A DNA stretch of 64,000 nt. It comes from Pectinophora gossypiella (taxonomy: Eukaryota; Arthropoda; Insecta; Lepidoptera; Gelechiidae). The position numbers were made by a program, and so were the translations under genes. The stretch spans positions 8,735,001 to 8,799,000 of the forward strand of contig NC_065417.1 of assembly GCF_024362695.1 (NCBI RefSeq), read 5' to 3'. Under the pieces are notes generated by a model that was not told the origin of the DNA, made no database searches, and saw only the letters and a list, made by a program, of their open reading frames with translations. Each line of letters opens with the position of its first letter. Within the stretch, counting starts at the first letter, position 1. Shown here piece after piece: positions 62,849 to 64,000 of this stretch.

Positions 62849-63240
62849 TGGCATTTATTTTTCCCATCTGATGGTGGGGTCTGCCTACTTCGTACTTCTC
62901 TTCCACTTCGCTCTATCGGACGTGTCGTTCGGTCGGAGACATTGCACATGCACAGGTCCTTTTCAGGCCTAAATCAATGATTGTCGAGTTTGTTTTCGAA
63001 TTCATGTTTTGATCATAAATAATTATCACGTCCTCAGCGGTGAAGGAAAACATTGTGAGGAAACTTTCGATAATTGCATTTTTGGAGGTATGTGATCTAA
63101 CCTGTATTGGGTTGATTTTCCCTTCACGGGAAACGGCGGTCAGACAGGCAGTCGCTTTTGTAAAAAACCGGACCTGTCAAATCTTCAGGTTAGGTGAGCA
63201 AACCCTGTGAAAAACGGGATAATGCTAGGGAGATGATGAT
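62729..63240 (+). mobile_element. Full-length tRNA-derived SINE (CATGAATTCG family) with nested insertion
   Basis: Head ACCGTGGTAGTGCAGTTCGT with B box AGGTTCGAATCC, then (after the insertion) GAATTCATGTTTTGATCATA, GAGGTATGTGATCTAACCTG, AAACCGGACCTGTCAAATCT and GGGATAATGCTAGGGAGATG. The insertion occupies 62808-62963. Confidence 0.8.
62808..62963 (-). mobile_element. 156-bp retroposon inserted in SINE, with (GA)n tail
   Basis: Flanked by the perfect 15-bp direct repeat CAGGCCTAAATCAAT (62793-62807 and 62964-62978). The minus-strand sense ends GACCCCACCATCAGATGGG, AAAATAAATGCCAAGG and then a (GA)n tail of about 38 bases. This is a LINE-type 3' end with a simple-repeat tail. Confidence 0.8.
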
Positions 63241-63274
63241 TGTAGCGAAGACCAGAATAATACGTATTATACGT

Positions 63275-63490
63275 ACTAACCCGCGACTTTGTTCACCTGA
63301 AATCGTACTATTAAAACTATAGAAGTTTCCCACCGCTTTTTACCCCCTTAGGGGTTGAAATTCGCTAAATATCGATTTAGTGAGCACCTACAAAAGTTAA
63401 GATTCCTAGCACTTGTAGTTTCTGAGATTTCGTGATGAGTAAGTCAGTCAGTCAGTGAGTCAGTGATCTTTCGCTTTTATATATTACATA
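63275..63490 (-). mobile_element. Helitron-like/Lep1-type repeat fragment
   Basis: ACCCGCGACTTTGTTCACC, CCGCTTTTTACCCCCTTAGG and GGTTGAAATTCG, then GTCAGTCAGTCAGTGAGTCAGTG, echo in reverse the CGAAGTCGCGGG and GACTGACTGAATGACTG motifs of the element at 15150-15817. Confidence 0.5.
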
Positions 63491-64000
63491 ATTATATGTC
63501 AGTCAGCAAATATCATAGTCAGTGATTAGTCATAAAATGGCCGTTTGTGTTTAGGTATGTAGGTAATACGGCCACCAACTATAATTACTTAAGTAATAAA
63601 AAGGATATTCATTACGCACTCTACTATTTTCCTCCATCATCTTGTTTACACCTCTTTTTAGTTTGTTTTATACGCAGTCGAGTTATTTTTCTTATAGAAG
63701 TAGTTATAGTTGATTAAATTATTGAATTATTTGTTATTTATTTTCTTGCAACGATGACTTTTTATGATTTGTATGTGTAGTACATGTTAAAAGGATAAGC
63801 AATTGCTAGTGAGTATCTACAAACAGTGTTTTGATGAGTACTATACATGTCTATGAAGAATTACAATTAAGCTAGTTAGATTCTACCTACACAACTTTCA
63901 ACTTACCAAAACGGAACATTTGCTTCTAAAATAGTGTAAGAAACATTGGCTTTATTTTGAAAGATCTATCCAATGATTATATCACTCGTATGCCACTCAA
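63491..64000. other. No gene recognised
   Basis: AT-rich right edge, with no frame over 60 codons. Confidence 0.35.

Overview
The window looks like gene-poor intergenic or intronic DNA from a moth or butterfly. I infer this from the repeat content, not from a host gene. The repeats are tRNA-derived SINEs with GAAGAAG-type tails, poly(A)-tailed Jockey-like LINE 3' ends ending in a TAAGTCACGTC motif, Helitron-like elements ending in AAAGCTAGT, and many palindromic MITEs. All of these are families I associate with Lepidoptera. The DNA is AT-rich. I found no convincing complete host protein gene, no functional tRNA or rRNA gene and no CRISPR array.

The main object is a nearly intact tyrosine-recombinase retrotransposon of the DIRS type at 20696-25809 on the minus strand. 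It has 160-bp identical inverted terminal repeats. Its internal complementary region joins the complements of both outer ends. The gag frame is split by an apparent 273-bp intron. A reverse transcriptase/RNase H frame and a tyrosine recombinase frame follow and overlap. It sits inside a Helitron-like element, whose two halves flank it.

Region by region: 1-20 kb holds palindromic MITEs, SINEs of at least four families, several 5'-truncated Jockey-like LINE copies (one nested in another in opposite orientation), the 3' ORF end of another LINE and a Helitron-like element with an internal tandem repeat. The DIRS element and its host repeat fill 20.2-26 kb. 26-35 kb carries SINEs, a 124-bp tandem duplication, a 1.2-kb LINE with a reverse-transcriptase ORF, and a SINE that combines a tRNA-like head with 5S rRNA promoter blocks. 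35-48 kb holds two copies of a dimeric palindromic MITE, LINE ORF remnants (one encoding the last 121 residues of a Jockey-type ORF2), and nested insertions. 48-58 kb has more SINEs, a third dimeric MITE, the second 5S/tRNA SINE and a perfect 33-bp hairpin. 58-64 kb is different: it has GC-rich patches, a cluster of TATCGATA sites and a GC-rich segment with an initiator-like motif and a strong splice donor (60.8-61.2 kb). That last segment is the best candidate for the promoter and first noncoding exon of a host gene running to the right, beyond the window.

The elements act as parasites of each other. The non-autonomous SINEs and MITEs carry no proteins and would depend on enzymes encoded elsewhere. 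The DIRS element appears to encode its own gag, polymerase and recombinase. Several insertions can be ordered in time from nesting and target-site duplications.
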